Of a stretch of DNA of 62,326 bases, positions 8,138 through 16,202 are shown piece by piece. The position numbers and the translations under genes are program-made. Origin of the DNA: Gemmatimonas sp. (lineage in GTDB: Bacteria; Gemmatimonadota; Gemmatimonadetes; Gemmatimonadales; Gemmatimonadaceae); contig NZ_JAJTHI010000023.1 of the NCBI RefSeq assembly GCF_021298855.1, positions 1-62,326 on the forward strand, in the 5' to 3' direction. Positions within the stretch are counted from its first letter, which is position 1. Each line of letters begins with the position of its first letter. The notes under the pieces were generated by a model. That model did no database searches. It was given only the letters and a program-made list of their open reading frames with translations, and had not been told where the DNA came from.

Positions 8138-9135
8138 GAGGGGACATGTCGCCCGACCTGGTCGGTGCGCTCGATCGGGTGCTGGCGCTCGAGGCCTCGC
8201 CCGACGATCACGCGCGGCTCGCCGCGTGGGTGCGCAATGACGCCGACCGCGCCGCGTGGCTTGCGTCGCTGCGGGCAACGGTGGATGCGGACCGTCCCGA
8301 GGTGACGTGGGACGTGGAGCGTGCGTGGCAGCAGGTCGCGGCGCGGCGCGCGGCCAGTGCTCCGGTGGTCGCGGCGCGTCGCGACGCCAGTGCTCCGGTG
8401 ATCGCGCCATTCCGGTGGCGACTGGGAGCGGCGGCGGCGGTGGTGGCCGTGGCGCTGTTGGGGGTGGTGTCGCGTGGGTGGCGCAACCAACGCATGATGC
8501 CCGAGGCGGTCACACGGACGTGGATCGAGGCGCCGATTGGAACCGTGCGGCGGGCCACGCTCGCTGATGGCACGGTGGTCACTCTGGCGGCGGCGTCGTC
8601 ACTGACCTACGCGGCGCAGCGTGATCGTCGGGAAGTGGAGCTGGTGGGGCGTGCGTCGTTCGAGGTGACCGCCGATTCGACGCGCCCCTTCGAGGTACGC
8701 ACGGCGTTCGGCACGGTGCGCGTGCTGGGGACCGGTTTCGACGTGGCGGCGTATGCCGAGGAGGCGACAGCGATGGTTTGGGTGCGACATGGACGCGTGG
8801 CGGTACGCAGCGCGGCGCACCATGCGGTGGTGGAGCTGTCGGCCGGCGATCTGGCCTCGATTCGGGCGGGCGTCGTGACGCGCGAACGGGCGACGGATAT
8901 CGCGAGCGCAGGCGCCTGGCGCGATGGCATACTGGTCTTTCGCGATCAGCCGTTGTCGCAGGTGGCGCGAGAACTCGCGCGCTGGGGGCAACCGCTGATC
9001 GTCGACCCGGCGCTCGCGTCGCGACGGGTGACGATCACGTTGCGCGTCGGGGCCCTGCGGGCGGCGGCACCCCAGTTGGCGCTGGCGCTCGATCTCCAGG
9101 CGCGGGGCGACTCGCTGGTGATGCGTGAGAAGTAG
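8134..9135 (+). CDS. FecR-family anti-sigma/signal-transducing protein
   Basis: 333-residue FecR-type regulator that spans the inner membrane and controls the adjacent sigma factor. The N-terminal cytoplasmic part (LDRVLALEASPDDHARLAAW) is followed by two near-identical Ala/Arg-rich 10-residue repeats (AASAPVVAARR / DASAPVIAPFR), a single membrane helix (LGAAAAVVAVALLGVVS), and the periplasmic FecR domain (APIGTVRRATLADGTVVTLA, REVELVGRASFEVTADSTRP, VRVLGTGFDVAAYAEE). The C-terminus (ILVFRDQPLSQVARELARWG, LIVDPALASRRVTITL) is an STN-like module expected to touch the receptor's signalling domain. The IS481 element begins 130 bp after the stop. Confidence 0.9.
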   Translation: MRGDMSPDLVGALDRVLALEASPDDHARLAAWVRNDADRAAWLASLRATVDADRPEVTWDVERAWQQVAARRAASAPVVAARRDASAPVIAPFRWRLGAAAAVVAVALLGVVSRGWRNQRMMPEAVTRTWIEAPIGTVRRATLADGTVVTLAAASSLTYAAQRDRREVELVGRASFEVTADSTRPFEVRTAFGTVRVLGTGFDVAAYAEEATAMVWVRHGRVAVRSAAHHAVVELSAGDLASIRAGVVTRERATDIASAGAWRDGILVFRDQPLSQVARELARWGQPLIVDPALASRRVTITLRVGALRAAAPQLALALDLQARGDSLVMREK

Positions 9136-9265
9136 CCCGTATCCGGTTTCCACGTCGCCGACTGGCGATCGATGGCCAACGGCATCTGCCGGTGCGGTGA
9201 CGCGGCGACCGGAGCACCGCGCCGACGCCGCCTCACCGGCGTGCGGGAACGAGCGGCGCCCCAGG

Positions 9266-9290
9266 TGTAGATGACAAAGACGTTGTTCAC
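9266..9290 (+). repeat. IS481 left terminal inverted repeat
   Basis: 25-bp terminal repeat starting TGTAGATGACAAAG and ending GTTGTTCAC. It pairs with 10271-10295 with four mismatches (positions 5, 13, 16 and 20). It also contains the end of the transposase gene (stop at 9287-9289). Confidence 0.85.
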
Positions 9291-10209
9291 ACCGCGATGG
9301 GCAGGCGTGAAGCTGGTGGTGCGTCGTTGAGGGCGCTGTGACGACGATGAAAGTTTTGTGGGTCAGGTAGATCGGTAAGGCGGCGGTGCGTCGGGCGGAG
9401 CGGCCGTAGGCCGTGGCACAGGCCCATTCGGTGAGCAGCGTGCGAATGAAGCGCTCCGCCTTGCCGTTGGTTTGGGGCCGATAGGCTTGGGTGAAGCGTT
9501 GGCTGATCCCGAGGGCGAGGGCCACGTGGGCGAAGTGGTGTGAGCGATAGGCGGGTCCATTGTCAGTCAGGAGCCGCTCGACCGTGATGCCCTGCGCGGC
9601 GAACCAGGCCACGGCGCGCTGGAGAAAGCCCGCCGTGGTCTCGGCCGTTTCATCGGCGAGCACTTCGGCGTAGGCGAGCCGCGAGTGATCGTCGAGGGCC
9701 ACATGCGTGTACTCCCAGCCGATGCCGGTCACGCGCGTGCGGCGATTGCCGTGAATGCGATGTCCCACCCGCCCGATCTTCCCGAGCTTCTTGATATCGA
9801 GGTGCACCAGCTCGCCCGGGCGCTCGCGTTCGTAGCGCACGACCGGGCGTGGCGGCTCCAGCGCCGCGAGGCGGTTCAAGCCGAGCCGGCGAATCTCCGT
9901 CACCACCGTGGAGATCGGCAGAGCGTCCTACTGCGCGATTCGCCGACTGCTCCAGCGCTGCCGGCGCCGCTTCTCTGTCTGCCGACGCCGATACCGTGGC
10001 AACCGGTTCGGCGAGTGATGCGGCGTCGGCGCGCGGTCTTGCAGCGCATCCGGCGCGGCCTCGCTCGCCCGGCGACACCACTTGTAGACTGTTTGGCGAG
10101 ACACGCCGGCCTCGCGCGCGACCACCGCGACGGGCACGCCCGCGCGGACCCGCTGGACCAGTGCCTCTCGCCGAAACGGGGTGAGACGGGGCAACTTGTG
10201 GATGTTCAT
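9287..10209 (-). pseudogene. IS481-family transposase, inactivated
   Basis: Remnant of a ~307-residue DDE transposase. It starts MNIHKLPRLTPFRREALV at 10209, carries a helix-turn-helix (AVVAREAGVSRQTVYKWCRR), then the core VHLDIKKLGKIGRVGHRI, LTDNGPAYRS and YRPQTNGKAERFIRTLLTEW, so the D, D and E are all present. Two lesions break it: an in-frame TAG at 9928-9930 between RRIAQ and DALPIST (a single CAG-to-TAG change would explain it), and a one-base frameshift at about 9353-9358, after which the normal ending FHRRHSALNDAPPASRLPIA continues in the next frame to a TGA at 9287-9289. It is therefore unlikely to make an active transposase. Confidence 0.88.
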
Positions 10210-10270
10210 GGGGGCTCTGATGGTTGAGAGTGATGGACTCGACAACCTCAGCTTGCAGCCATTATCCCCT

Positions 10271-10295
10271 GTGAAGAACCTCCTTGTCATTTACA
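10271..10295 (-). repeat. IS481 right terminal inverted repeat
   Basis: 25-bp terminal repeat; on the plus strand it ends ccttgtcatttaca at 10295. Its outermost 14 bases recur exactly at 13562-13575, next to the truncated IS630-like transposase. Confidence 0.85.
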
Positions 10296-10317
10296 GGTAG
10301 GCCGTATGCTACCCATC

Positions 10318-11160
10318 ATGCACCGTCGCTCCTTCCTCGCCTCCGCGGCCGCCGCCCTGGCCCGCCGCCACGTCCCGCTCTCCGCGCTCGGCACACCGGT
10401 CGGCAAGCTCAATCGCATCGGCATCGAGCTCTATGCGGTGCGCGGCGCGATGAAAGCCAATCCCGAGAAGACGCTCGAAGCGCTGGCGAAGATCGGCTAC
10501 ACCGATGTGGAGCTACTCTGGAGCTTCAAGAACTTCGGGCAGAGCATCAAGGAAGTGAAGGCGAGCCTCGAGGCCACGGGGCTCAAAGCGCCGTCGGCGC
10601 ACATGGCGCCGGACACCATTCTCACCGAGTGGGAGCAGCGGTGCGCCGAAGTGAAGGAGCTCGGCATGACCTATCTCATTGCGCCGGGGCTGCCGAGCGA
10701 AGCGAACAGAAGCATCGAGGCGGTGAAGCTGTGGGCCACGCGCTTCAACAACGCGGGTGAAGTGGCGCGTCGGTATGGCTTATGGATTGCGCTGCACAAC
10801 GAGCCGAATCACGAAAAGCCCGTGATGGGGCAGAAGCCCATCGAGGTGTTCCTCGCCGAAACTGACCCCAAACTCGTGCGCTTTCAGCTCGACGTGGGAA
10901 ACATGCTCATGGGCGGCGGTGACCCGCTCGATTTTCTGCAGCGGCATCGCGCACGCTGCTGGAGCTTTCACCTCAAGAACGTCATCGCCGATCGCACGAA
11001 GGACACCGAACTCGCGAGGGGCGTGTTCGACCTCAAGACGTTCCTCTCCGCGGTGCCGGAGCTCGACAAGAAGCCGTGTTTCGTGGAGCAGGAGGGAAGT
11101 GGTGACGAGTTGGTGAGTGCGAAGGAGAACCTGGAGTATCTGCGTGGGCTCACGTGGTGA
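10318..11160 (+). CDS. Sugar phosphate isomerase/epimerase (xylose-isomerase-like TIM barrel), Tat-exported
   Basis: 280-residue protein of the AP-endonuclease-2/xylose-isomerase-like TIM-barrel family. It begins MHRRSFLASAAAALA, a twin-arginine signal, so it probably folds with its metal in the cytoplasm and is exported. Barrel landmarks: LNRIGIELYAVR, IGYTDVELLW, SAHMAPDTIL, LWIALHNEPNHEK, VRFQLDVGNML, CWSFHLKNVI and KPCFVEQEGSGD, which carry the usual metal-binding Glu, His, Asp and Glu positions. ATG 10306 is an alternative start. The IS481 right end lies only 22 bp upstream, so the native promoter and leader have been displaced. The reaction and substrate are not identifiable. Confidence 0.85.
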   Translation: MHRRSFLASAAAALARRHVPLSALGTPVGKLNRIGIELYAVRGAMKANPEKTLEALAKIGYTDVELLWSFKNFGQSIKEVKASLEATGLKAPSAHMAPDTILTEWEQRCAEVKELGMTYLIAPGLPSEANRSIEAVKLWATRFNNAGEVARRYGLWIALHNEPNHEKPVMGQKPIEVFLAETDPKLVRFQLDVGNMLMGGGDPLDFLQRHRARCWSFHLKNVIADRTKDTELARGVFDLKTFLSAVPELDKKPCFVEQEGSGDELVSAKENLEYLRGLTW

Positions 11161-11163
11161 GAG

Positions 11164-12339
11164 CTATCGCTGGCGCTGAAGCAGGTCGAATGCCACGATG
11201 TCCACGTCCCCATCGCTGTTCTCGACGGTCGCGATAATCTGTGTGCTGTCGGCGGCGAGCATACGTACACCTTGAGGAAGTCGTATCGAGTGCCGTACGG
11301 TCCCGTTGATGTCGAACAGCAGGTAGTCCACTTGCCCGTTCGCTCCGGGCCACGGCTTCAGTAACACACTTCCGTCGCCTCGAACCAACAGCTGCGAGAC
11401 GGCAGGAACCCGCGCAGGCACGAACAGCGCGCGTCGATAGTCTTCACGCGTCGTCGGAGGGATGCGTGGATTCTTGTTGAGCGTGGCAACCGCGGAGTCC
11501 ACGAGCTGCGCGACGTCCGGAGCAGGAAGTGCTCGGGGAGTGAAGGGAAGCGGCACGTCGTACCGTACTCGCCCGCGCGCGTCCCGGAGCGAGAGTCGCG
11601 GCGCTGAGGCGCCGACTGGCGTCTCGGACGTGCTCCCGCGATCGGCTCGGGCAATCCACGAGCCATCGCCAGACCAGCCGACGAGCGTGCGATACGAGAG
11701 AGGCTGGCGCATGACCATCGTTCCTCCGCCGCGACTGATCGTCAGTGGTCCAGAAGGATCCACGAGGTCGAACAACGAGTCGCGCACCTGTGCTCCGTCT
11801 GGCGATGCCACGAAGAGCGACCAACGCCGCGCTCGGTACATGGCGCTCGCCTGACCGTCCTCCATGCTGGGCAGCAATGCGCCACGAGGGGTGACGGCGA
11901 CGGGCATGTCGAGGAGTTGCGCGCCGCGACGGCCTCCCACGAACGGTATGGTGCGCCGTGCAGCGCCAGCTACGAAGTACGTCGTGCGACGAAGGCGCCC
12001 GTCGATCACCCACAGGGTGTCGCCGATCCATCCAATCGCGCTCGCCAGCTGAATTTCGCCGGGCCCGGCACCGTTTCTCCCAACGCGTTGGACTCGTCCG
12101 TCTGCTCCAATGACGCCAACGTACGACATCCCATCAGAGAGTGCCACTCGACTGCTCGCGCTGATTGCGGCAAGTGGTTGCCAGCGAAGGTCCATGTCCG
12201 TAGTCGCGCCGCGCACGATCACCCGAGGCGCAGAAACTGTGAGTGGCGCAGGGGCAGTTTGAGCTGACAGAGAGAGCGCAGCAGCCCCTGTGACACCGAT
12301 GTACAATCGGAGAAACGGAGAAAACGCCAAGTGGCTCAT
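11164..12339 (-). CDS. Exported six-bladed beta-propeller-like protein
   Basis: 391-residue secreted protein. An N-terminal signal (LYIGVTGAAALSLSAQT) is followed by repeated strands with Asp/Gly turns. The phrase VGRNGAGPGEIQLASAIGWI with DTLWVIDGRLRRTTYFV is characteristic of the NHL-like six-bladed propeller proteins abundant in Gemmatimonadota and Bacteroidota. VDYLLFDINGTVRHSIRLPQ and DGDVDIVAFDLLQRQR form the last blade. Its ATG overlaps the stop of the upstream small Cys-rich gene (ATGA at 12336-12339), so the two are translationally coupled. It ends 3 bp from the convergent sugar isomerase gene. Binding partner unknown; no catalytic residues are evident. Confidence 0.75.
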   Translation of the reverse strand: MSHLAFSPFLRLYIGVTGAAALSLSAQTAPAPLTVSAPRVIVRGATTDMDLRWQPLAAISASSRVALSDGMSYVGVIGADGRVQRVGRNGAGPGEIQLASAIGWIGDTLWVIDGRLRRTTYFVAGAARRTIPFVGGRRGAQLLDMPVAVTPRGALLPSMEDGQASAMYRARRWSLFVASPDGAQVRDSLFDLVDPSGPLTISRGGGTMVMRQPLSYRTLVGWSGDGSWIARADRGSTSETPVGASAPRLSLRDARGRVRYDVPLPFTPRALPAPDVAQLVDSAVATLNKNPRIPPTTREDYRRALFVPARVPAVSQLLVRGDGSVLLKPWPGANGQVDYLLFDINGTVRHSIRLPQGVRMLAADSTQIIATVENSDGDVDIVAFDLLQRQR

Positions 12340-12710
12340 TCTCCGGCGGACAGCGCTGAGCTCACTCCTCTCACCCTTTCGCCGCAGCTAGTCGGGCTCA
12401 CCCGCTGATCAAACGTGGAGTTGGAAATCACCCCCGACTCTTCCCTTGTCGGCGATCCGGCCGCCACGAACCGCCAGTGCTGCATGATGATTGGCGCGGC
12501 GAGCCGTGCAAAACCGCCGCCGCACGCCCCCCACACGTAGCAGTAGTTGATTCCGTCGGAGTCACAACCTTCGGCACCGCTGCGATATGGCCCCCAGGCG
12601 CAGTTCGGGATCTCGGCCACCGAAAGCGTGCAGACTGCGCATTGGGCAAGTGCGGCTCGCCCAAACGACAACATTCCACCGGTGAGCAGCACAAGTCTGA
12701 AACGACTCAT
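12336..12710 (-). CDS. Small Cys-rich secreted protein
   Basis: 124-residue protein starting at ATG 12710 with a strong AGGAGG upstream (aaggaggggagacggATG). The signal peptide is MSRFRLVLLTGGMLSFGRAA up to ALAQ, and the mature protein begins QCAVCTLSVAEIPNCAWGPY. Eight or nine cysteines cluster in the first ~55 mature residues (CAVC, NC, GC, YCY, ACG and a late SCG), suggesting disulfides. The C-terminal ~50 residues are polar and cysteine-poor. The last codon overlaps the propeller gene. I recognise no family. The same pairing, Cys-rich then propeller-like, recurs at 41666-43050. Confidence 0.72.
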   Translation of the reverse strand: MSRFRLVLLTGGMLSFGRAALAQCAVCTLSVAEIPNCAWGPYRSGAEGCDSDGINYCYVWGACGGGFARLAAPIIMQHWRFVAAGSPTREESGVISNSTFDQRVSPTSCGERVRGVSSALSAGE

Positions 12711-12917
12711 CCGTCTCCCCTCCTTGATTGAAAGCACTCGACGAACACAATTGGGCAGTTGCATCGAGAAGCTGTTGAGCGAGCGTTTGGCTTGTCAAGC
12801 CGCAGAGTCCTCAACTTCAGCGATCATGGAATCGAGCGCGCCACAGCGACCTCAACAGAGTCGACGGCTAAGTTCGACTTGTATACATGGCTACAGTTTA
12901 GTTGACAGGTCGGCGTC

Positions 12918-13580
12918 GTGATGCTGTCTTCGATCATGACGCACCCTGATGCGCGGACCCTGAAGCCGGGGGTGCAAGCCGAGAAGCGGCGGATCGCGAT
13001 GACGATGCGCGAAGCCGGCAGCAGCTTCAGCGAAATCGGTCGGGCGCTGGGGGTGCACTACATGACCGTCTCGAAGTGGCGGGATCGCTATCAGGACGGC
13101 GGCGCCGACGCCCTCGCCGCGCAGAAGCGCGGGCCCGCCGTGGGGGCGCATCCTCGCCTGACGGCCAAGCAAGAGCAGGCGGTACAGCGGGCCAGTACAG
13201 ATACGACGCCCGATCAGTTGAAGCTGCCCTTCGCCTTGTGGACCCGCGCCGCCGTCGGGCAATGGATCGAGCGGAAGTACGGATTCACGTTGCCGGTGCG
13301 GACCATGGGGCATTACCTCGCGCGGTGGGGCTTCACGGCGCAGGAGCCGATCACGCGCGCCTACGAGCAGCGGCCTGAGGCCATCGCCGCGTGGCTCAAG
13401 ACCGAGTGTCCGCGGATCAAGCGGCAGGCGGCCGCCGAGGGTGAGGAGATCTACTGGGGCGATGAAACAAGCCTCAGTACGAGCGATCCGCGGGGCCGCG
13501 GCTTCGCGCCACGAGGCAAGACGCCCGTGCGCCCGATCCTCTCCCAGCGCCGATCAGTCAGCCTTGTCATTTACACCTAG
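12918..13580 (+). pseudogene. IS630-family transposase, 3'-truncated
   Basis: 220-residue N-terminal piece of a Tc1/mariner-IS630 transposase. A helix-turn-helix (SSFSEIGRALGVHYMTVSKW) and winged domain ([20 protein letters not shown]) lead into the first catalytic Asp block [20 protein letters not shown] and then [16 protein letters not shown]. The second Asp and the Glu are missing. The last codons (VIYT and the stop) come from a 14-bp stretch identical to the tip of the IS481 end. ATG 12936 is an alternative start. It cannot encode an active enzyme. Confidence 0.85.
13562..13575. repeat. Relic of an IS481 terminal end
   Basis: The 14 bases ccttgtcatttaca are identical to 10282-10295, the outermost part of the IS481 right end, and lie exactly where the IS630-like transposase stops making sense. 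This looks like the scar of a lost IS481 copy. Confidence 0.7.
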
Positions 13581-13582
13581 GG

Positions 13583-14724
13583 TGAGTCAGAAGTTCGCAG
13601 CAACGAATACTGCCGGCGGTGCGTATCTCCAGTACCTTGGAGATGCGATGCCTTCTGCGAAGCTGCCCCCGGTGATCCTGAGTGACGACGAGCGTGCGAC
13701 GTTGCACGAGTGGACGCGCCGGCGGCGCACCGCGCAAGCGATGGCGTTGCGGGCCCGCATCGTCTTGGCGGCCAGCACCGGCGCGACCAACACGGCGATT
13801 GCCGAGAGGCTGGGCGTCGTGATTCCCACCGTGGGCAAGTGGCGCCGGCGCTTTCTCCGTCAGCGGATCGCCGGGCTGTTGGATGAGCCGCGCGTTGGCG
13901 CGCCGCGAAGGATTTCGGATGCCGAGGTCGAGACGGCGATTCGCACCACGCTCGAATCGCGGCCGAAGGATGCGACGCACTGGAGCACGCGCTCGCTGGC
14001 GCGGAAGCTCGGCTTGAGCCAGAGCACGGTCAGTCGCATGTGGCGGGCCTTCGGACTACAGCCGCATCGGGTCGAGACCTTCAAGCTGTCGACCGATCCG
14101 CAGTTCATCGAGAAGGTGCGCGACATTGTCGGCTTGTACCTCGACCCACCCGACCGCGCGCTCGTGTTGTGCGTCGATGAGAAGTCGCAGATCCAAGCGC
14201 TGGACCGGACGCAGCCGCTGCTGCCGATAAAGCCGGGCCAGGTCGAGCGGCGCACACACGATTACGTGCGCCATGGCACGGTGTCCCTCTTCGCGGCCTT
14301 GGATGCGAAGACCGGCGAGATCATCGGGCGCTGTGAAGCGCGCCATCGGTCCCAAGAGTTCCGTAAGTTCCTCGATCAGATCGACCGCCGTGTCCCTGCA
14401 GATCTCGACGTGCATCTGATCCTCGACAACTACGGCACCCACAAGACCGCGACCATTCGGCGGTGGCTGGCCAAGCGTCCTCGCTTCCACGTGCATTTCA
14501 CCCCAACCAGCGCGTCATGGATCAACATGGTGGAACGCTGGTTCGGGGAGCTGACGCGGAAGCAGCTCAAGCGCGGCGCGCATCGCAGCACCGACGCGCT
14601 GGAGGACGCGATCATGGCCTACATCGCGCACACCAACAAGGATCCGAAGCCGTTCGTCTGGACGAAGACGTCCGACGAGATCCTCGACAGCGTCAAGCGG
14701 TTCTGTCAACGAACTTCTGGCTCA
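13583..14724 (+). mobile_element. IS630-family insertion sequence, apparently intact
   Basis: Element bounded by 15-bp inverted ends tgagtcagaagttcg (13583-13597) and cgaacttctggctca (14710-14724), one mismatch, enclosing one complete transposase gene. IS630 elements insert at TA; TA dinucleotides sit at 13578-13579 and 14731-14732, but the distances to the inverted ends differ, so exact boundaries are uncertain. The right end abuts the stop codon of the small membrane protein at 14730-14891. Confidence 0.75.
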
Positions 14725-14733
14725 GCACACTAG
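13648..14733 (+). CDS. IS630-family transposase
   Basis: 361-residue DDE transposase of the IS630/Tc1-mariner group, full length for the family. ATG 13648 has GGAG six bases upstream (cttggagatgcgATG). Domains: helix-turn-helix 1 ([20 protein letters not shown]), helix-turn-helix 2 ([20 protein letters not shown]), then the catalytic core with [36 protein letters not shown] and [20 protein letters not shown], giving D-D-E. No internal lesion is seen, so the copy could be active. It is unrelated in sequence to the truncated copy upstream. Confidence 0.92.
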   Translation: MPSAKLPPVILSDDERATLHEWTRRRRTAQAMALRARIVLAASTGATNTAIAERLGVVIPTVGKWRRRFLRQRIAGLLDEPRVGAPRRISDAEVETAIRTTLESRPKDATHWSTRSLARKLGLSQSTVSRMWRAFGLQPHRVETFKLSTDPQFIEKVRDIVGLYLDPPDRALVLCVDEKSQIQALDRTQPLLPIKPGQVERRTHDYVRHGTVSLFAALDAKTGEIIGRCEARHRSQEFRKFLDQIDRRVPADLDVHLILDNYGTHKTATIRRWLAKRPRFHVHFTPTSASWINMVERWFGELTRKQLKRGAHRSTDALEDAIMAYIAHTNKDPKPFVWTKTSDEILDSVKRFCQRTSGSAH

Positions 14734-14891
14734 GGGGCGAACCGTTCCGCGAGTCGGGCCCCGTACCAGATGCCGACACCCAGGCCAACGACGCTGAGCA
14801 CGAAGCTCCCGAACAGCCCTCCGGGCGTCCCGAGCCACCACCCCACGGCGCTGCCGAGCGTGGAGGTGACGAGTACCAGCAGCGTCTTCAT
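14730..14891 (-). CDS. Small membrane protein (53 residues)
   Basis: A short gene read directly from the sequence: [20 protein letters not shown], a Gly/Pro turn, then [20 protein letters not shown] followed by RLAERFAP and TAG. It has two hydrophobic helices with glycine-zipper spacing and a basic C-terminal tail. GAGG lies eight bases upstream of the ATG (gaggctctgcccATG), which supports translation. Small two-helix proteins of this look are widespread and uncharacterised. Its stop codon (14730-14732) is exactly where the IS630 element ends, so the insertion may have altered the C-terminus or spared it by chance. Confidence 0.7.
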   Translation of the reverse strand: MKTLLVLVTSTLGSAVGWWLGTPGGLFGSFVLSVVGLGVGIWYGARLAERFAP

Positions 14892-14942
14892 GGGCAGAGC
14901 CTCATTCGGGCGCGTGGAGGCGCAGGAGTGCAGGGTGGAACA

Positions 14943-16202
14943 CTAGCACGCCGCCACTCGCAGCAGGTCTGCATAGTAGGTCTTCACCGTGTCGATGTGC
15001 CGGGCATGGAACGCACGATAGAGCACGACGTCCCTGAGCGCATCGCCACGGTGTTTCAGCACCAGCCGATGCTCGTCGTAGTCCGGTCCATCGGAGCTCC
15101 TGTGGGGCTGCAGCTGCTGCTCGATCCGGGTGTAGTCGCCTGGCGCCGCCCGCCAGTGGCTCGAGCGGAACGTCGCCGCCAGCCGTCCTCGCCACGACCT
15201 GTCGTCTGCCATCACCCAGCCTCGCTCACTGACCGCCACCCCCTCGGCGGTGACGGTCACCCGCTTGACCGAAGCGGCCAGGGTGAAGGACACCAGCGCC
15301 AGGAACACGAAAACGCCACAGACGGGCAGGCTCATGAGCACGAGGATCGCCGGTTGGAGGGCCACCCCGTGCGTACCGAACTGACGCAGGCCAAAGTTGA
15401 GCAGGCCCAACCCGCAGGCGCCGAACATCAGCGCAAGCACGAGGGTAATGGCCACCACCGCGGGGCCAGCACGCTCCGTGAACATGAGCGGCAGCCGCCG
15501 TCCCGCATAGAGCGCCGGCCGTCCTTCGGCGCGTTGGTCCTGAATGGTATCCCTGGCGAAGATGCGCCACGGGAAAATGAACCAGATCAGCAAGAACACG
15601 CCGAGCCCGATTTCCGCCATCCGCGTGGAGAAGAGCCGGGCCAGCGCGATGCCGACGAGACCACCGACGACCAGAGCGCCAATCATCTTGACCACATGAT
15701 CGCCCAGGTACGATGCGGGGGATACCCGCGCCTGTCTGCTCATCCGCACCGCGAACACGAGGTCGACCACGGCCAGCAAGAGGATGGGGGCATAGCGGAC
15801 CGTCGTGTGCCGGAGCACCTCCAGCGTGTCCGCATTGATGAAGCCGTTGGGGCCAAGCAATCGTGCCGGGTCGTGCGCCGCAAACACGCTGAGCAGCAAC
15901 CCCAGAATGCTGCTGCCGATCACGACACCCACCGTGCCCATCACCAGCTGGAGCCAGGAGCCGATCCGGTGACCGGAACGATCGATGCCTGCGAGCTGCA
16001 TGACGATACTCGCGGCCAGGATGGCGCCGCTGGTCCAGACGAGGTTGGTCCAGAGGGCCCACGCGAGGTCCCGGTAGCCCCAGTGCCGTAGCAGCACGAG
16101 GAGCAGAAGGATCGCGCCATTGAGCCAATTGCGCACCGCGATCAACGCGTCGATGCGTTGCCAGCTCCTTTCCAGTTCTTCCAGCGAAACGACGGCATTC
16201 AT
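14943..16202 (-). CDS. Multi-pass membrane protein of unknown function
   Basis: 419-residue integral membrane protein when started at ATG 16202 (MNAVVSLEELERSWQRIDAL). The upstream in-frame extension looks non-coding. About nine hydrophobic segments are visible, e.g. WLNGAILLLLVLLRHWGY, TVGVVIGSSILGLLLSVF, ALVVGGLVGIALARLF, GLGVFLLIWFIFPWRIFA, VAITLVLALMFGACGLGLLN and VCGVFVFLALVSFTLAASV. The C-terminal ~100 residues are soluble (VKRVTVTAEGVAVSERGW onwards), resembling the PH-like tails of some membrane proteins. No transporter signature is recognised. No obvious partner gene; it is divergent from the CBS-domain gene. Confidence 0.7.
   Translation of the reverse strand: MNAVVSLEELERSWQRIDALIAVRNWLNGAILLLLVLLRHWGYRDLAWALWTNLVWTSGAILAASIVMQLAGIDRSGHRIGSWLQLVMGTVGVVIGSSILGLLLSVFAAHDPARLLGPNGFINADTLEVLRHTTVRYAPILLLAVVDLVFAVRMSRQARVSPASYLGDHVVKMIGALVVGGLVGIALARLFSTRMAEIGLGVFLLIWFIFPWRIFARDTIQDQRAEGRPALYAGRRLPLMFTERAGPAVVAITLVLALMFGACGLGLLNFGLRQFGTHGVALQPAILVLMSLPVCGVFVFLALVSFTLAASVKRVTVTAEGVAVSERGWVMADDRSWRGRLAATFRSSHWRAAPGDYTRIEQQLQPHRSSDGPDYDEHRLVLKHRGDALRDVVLYRAFHARHIDTVKTYYADLLRVAAC

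Larger units (their letters stand above)
9266..10295 (-). mobile_element. IS481-family insertion sequence, degenerate
   Basis: 1030-bp element bounded by imperfect 25-bp terminal inverted repeats that match at 21 of 25 positions: left outer end TGTAGATGACAAAGACGTTG (9266 inwards), right outer end, read inwards from 10295, TGTAAATGACAAGGAGGTTC. Inside is one DDE transposase gene on the minus strand with two disabling lesions. No clear target duplication was found: the flanks are gccccagg and ggtaggcc. The element separates the FecR gene from the sugar isomerase gene. Confidence 0.85.

Noticed and set aside
9928-9930. Programmed frameshift in the IS481 transposase as an explanation for the split gene
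   Set aside because: The break at 9928 is an in-frame TAG and both sides are in the same frame; IS481 elements normally have a single ORF, so nonsense mutation is simpler.
12336-12710. A RiPP/lasso-type biosynthetic locus around the Cys-rich gene
   Set aside because: The protein has an ordinary signal peptide and no maturation enzyme (radical SAM, YcaO, LanM) lies nearby.
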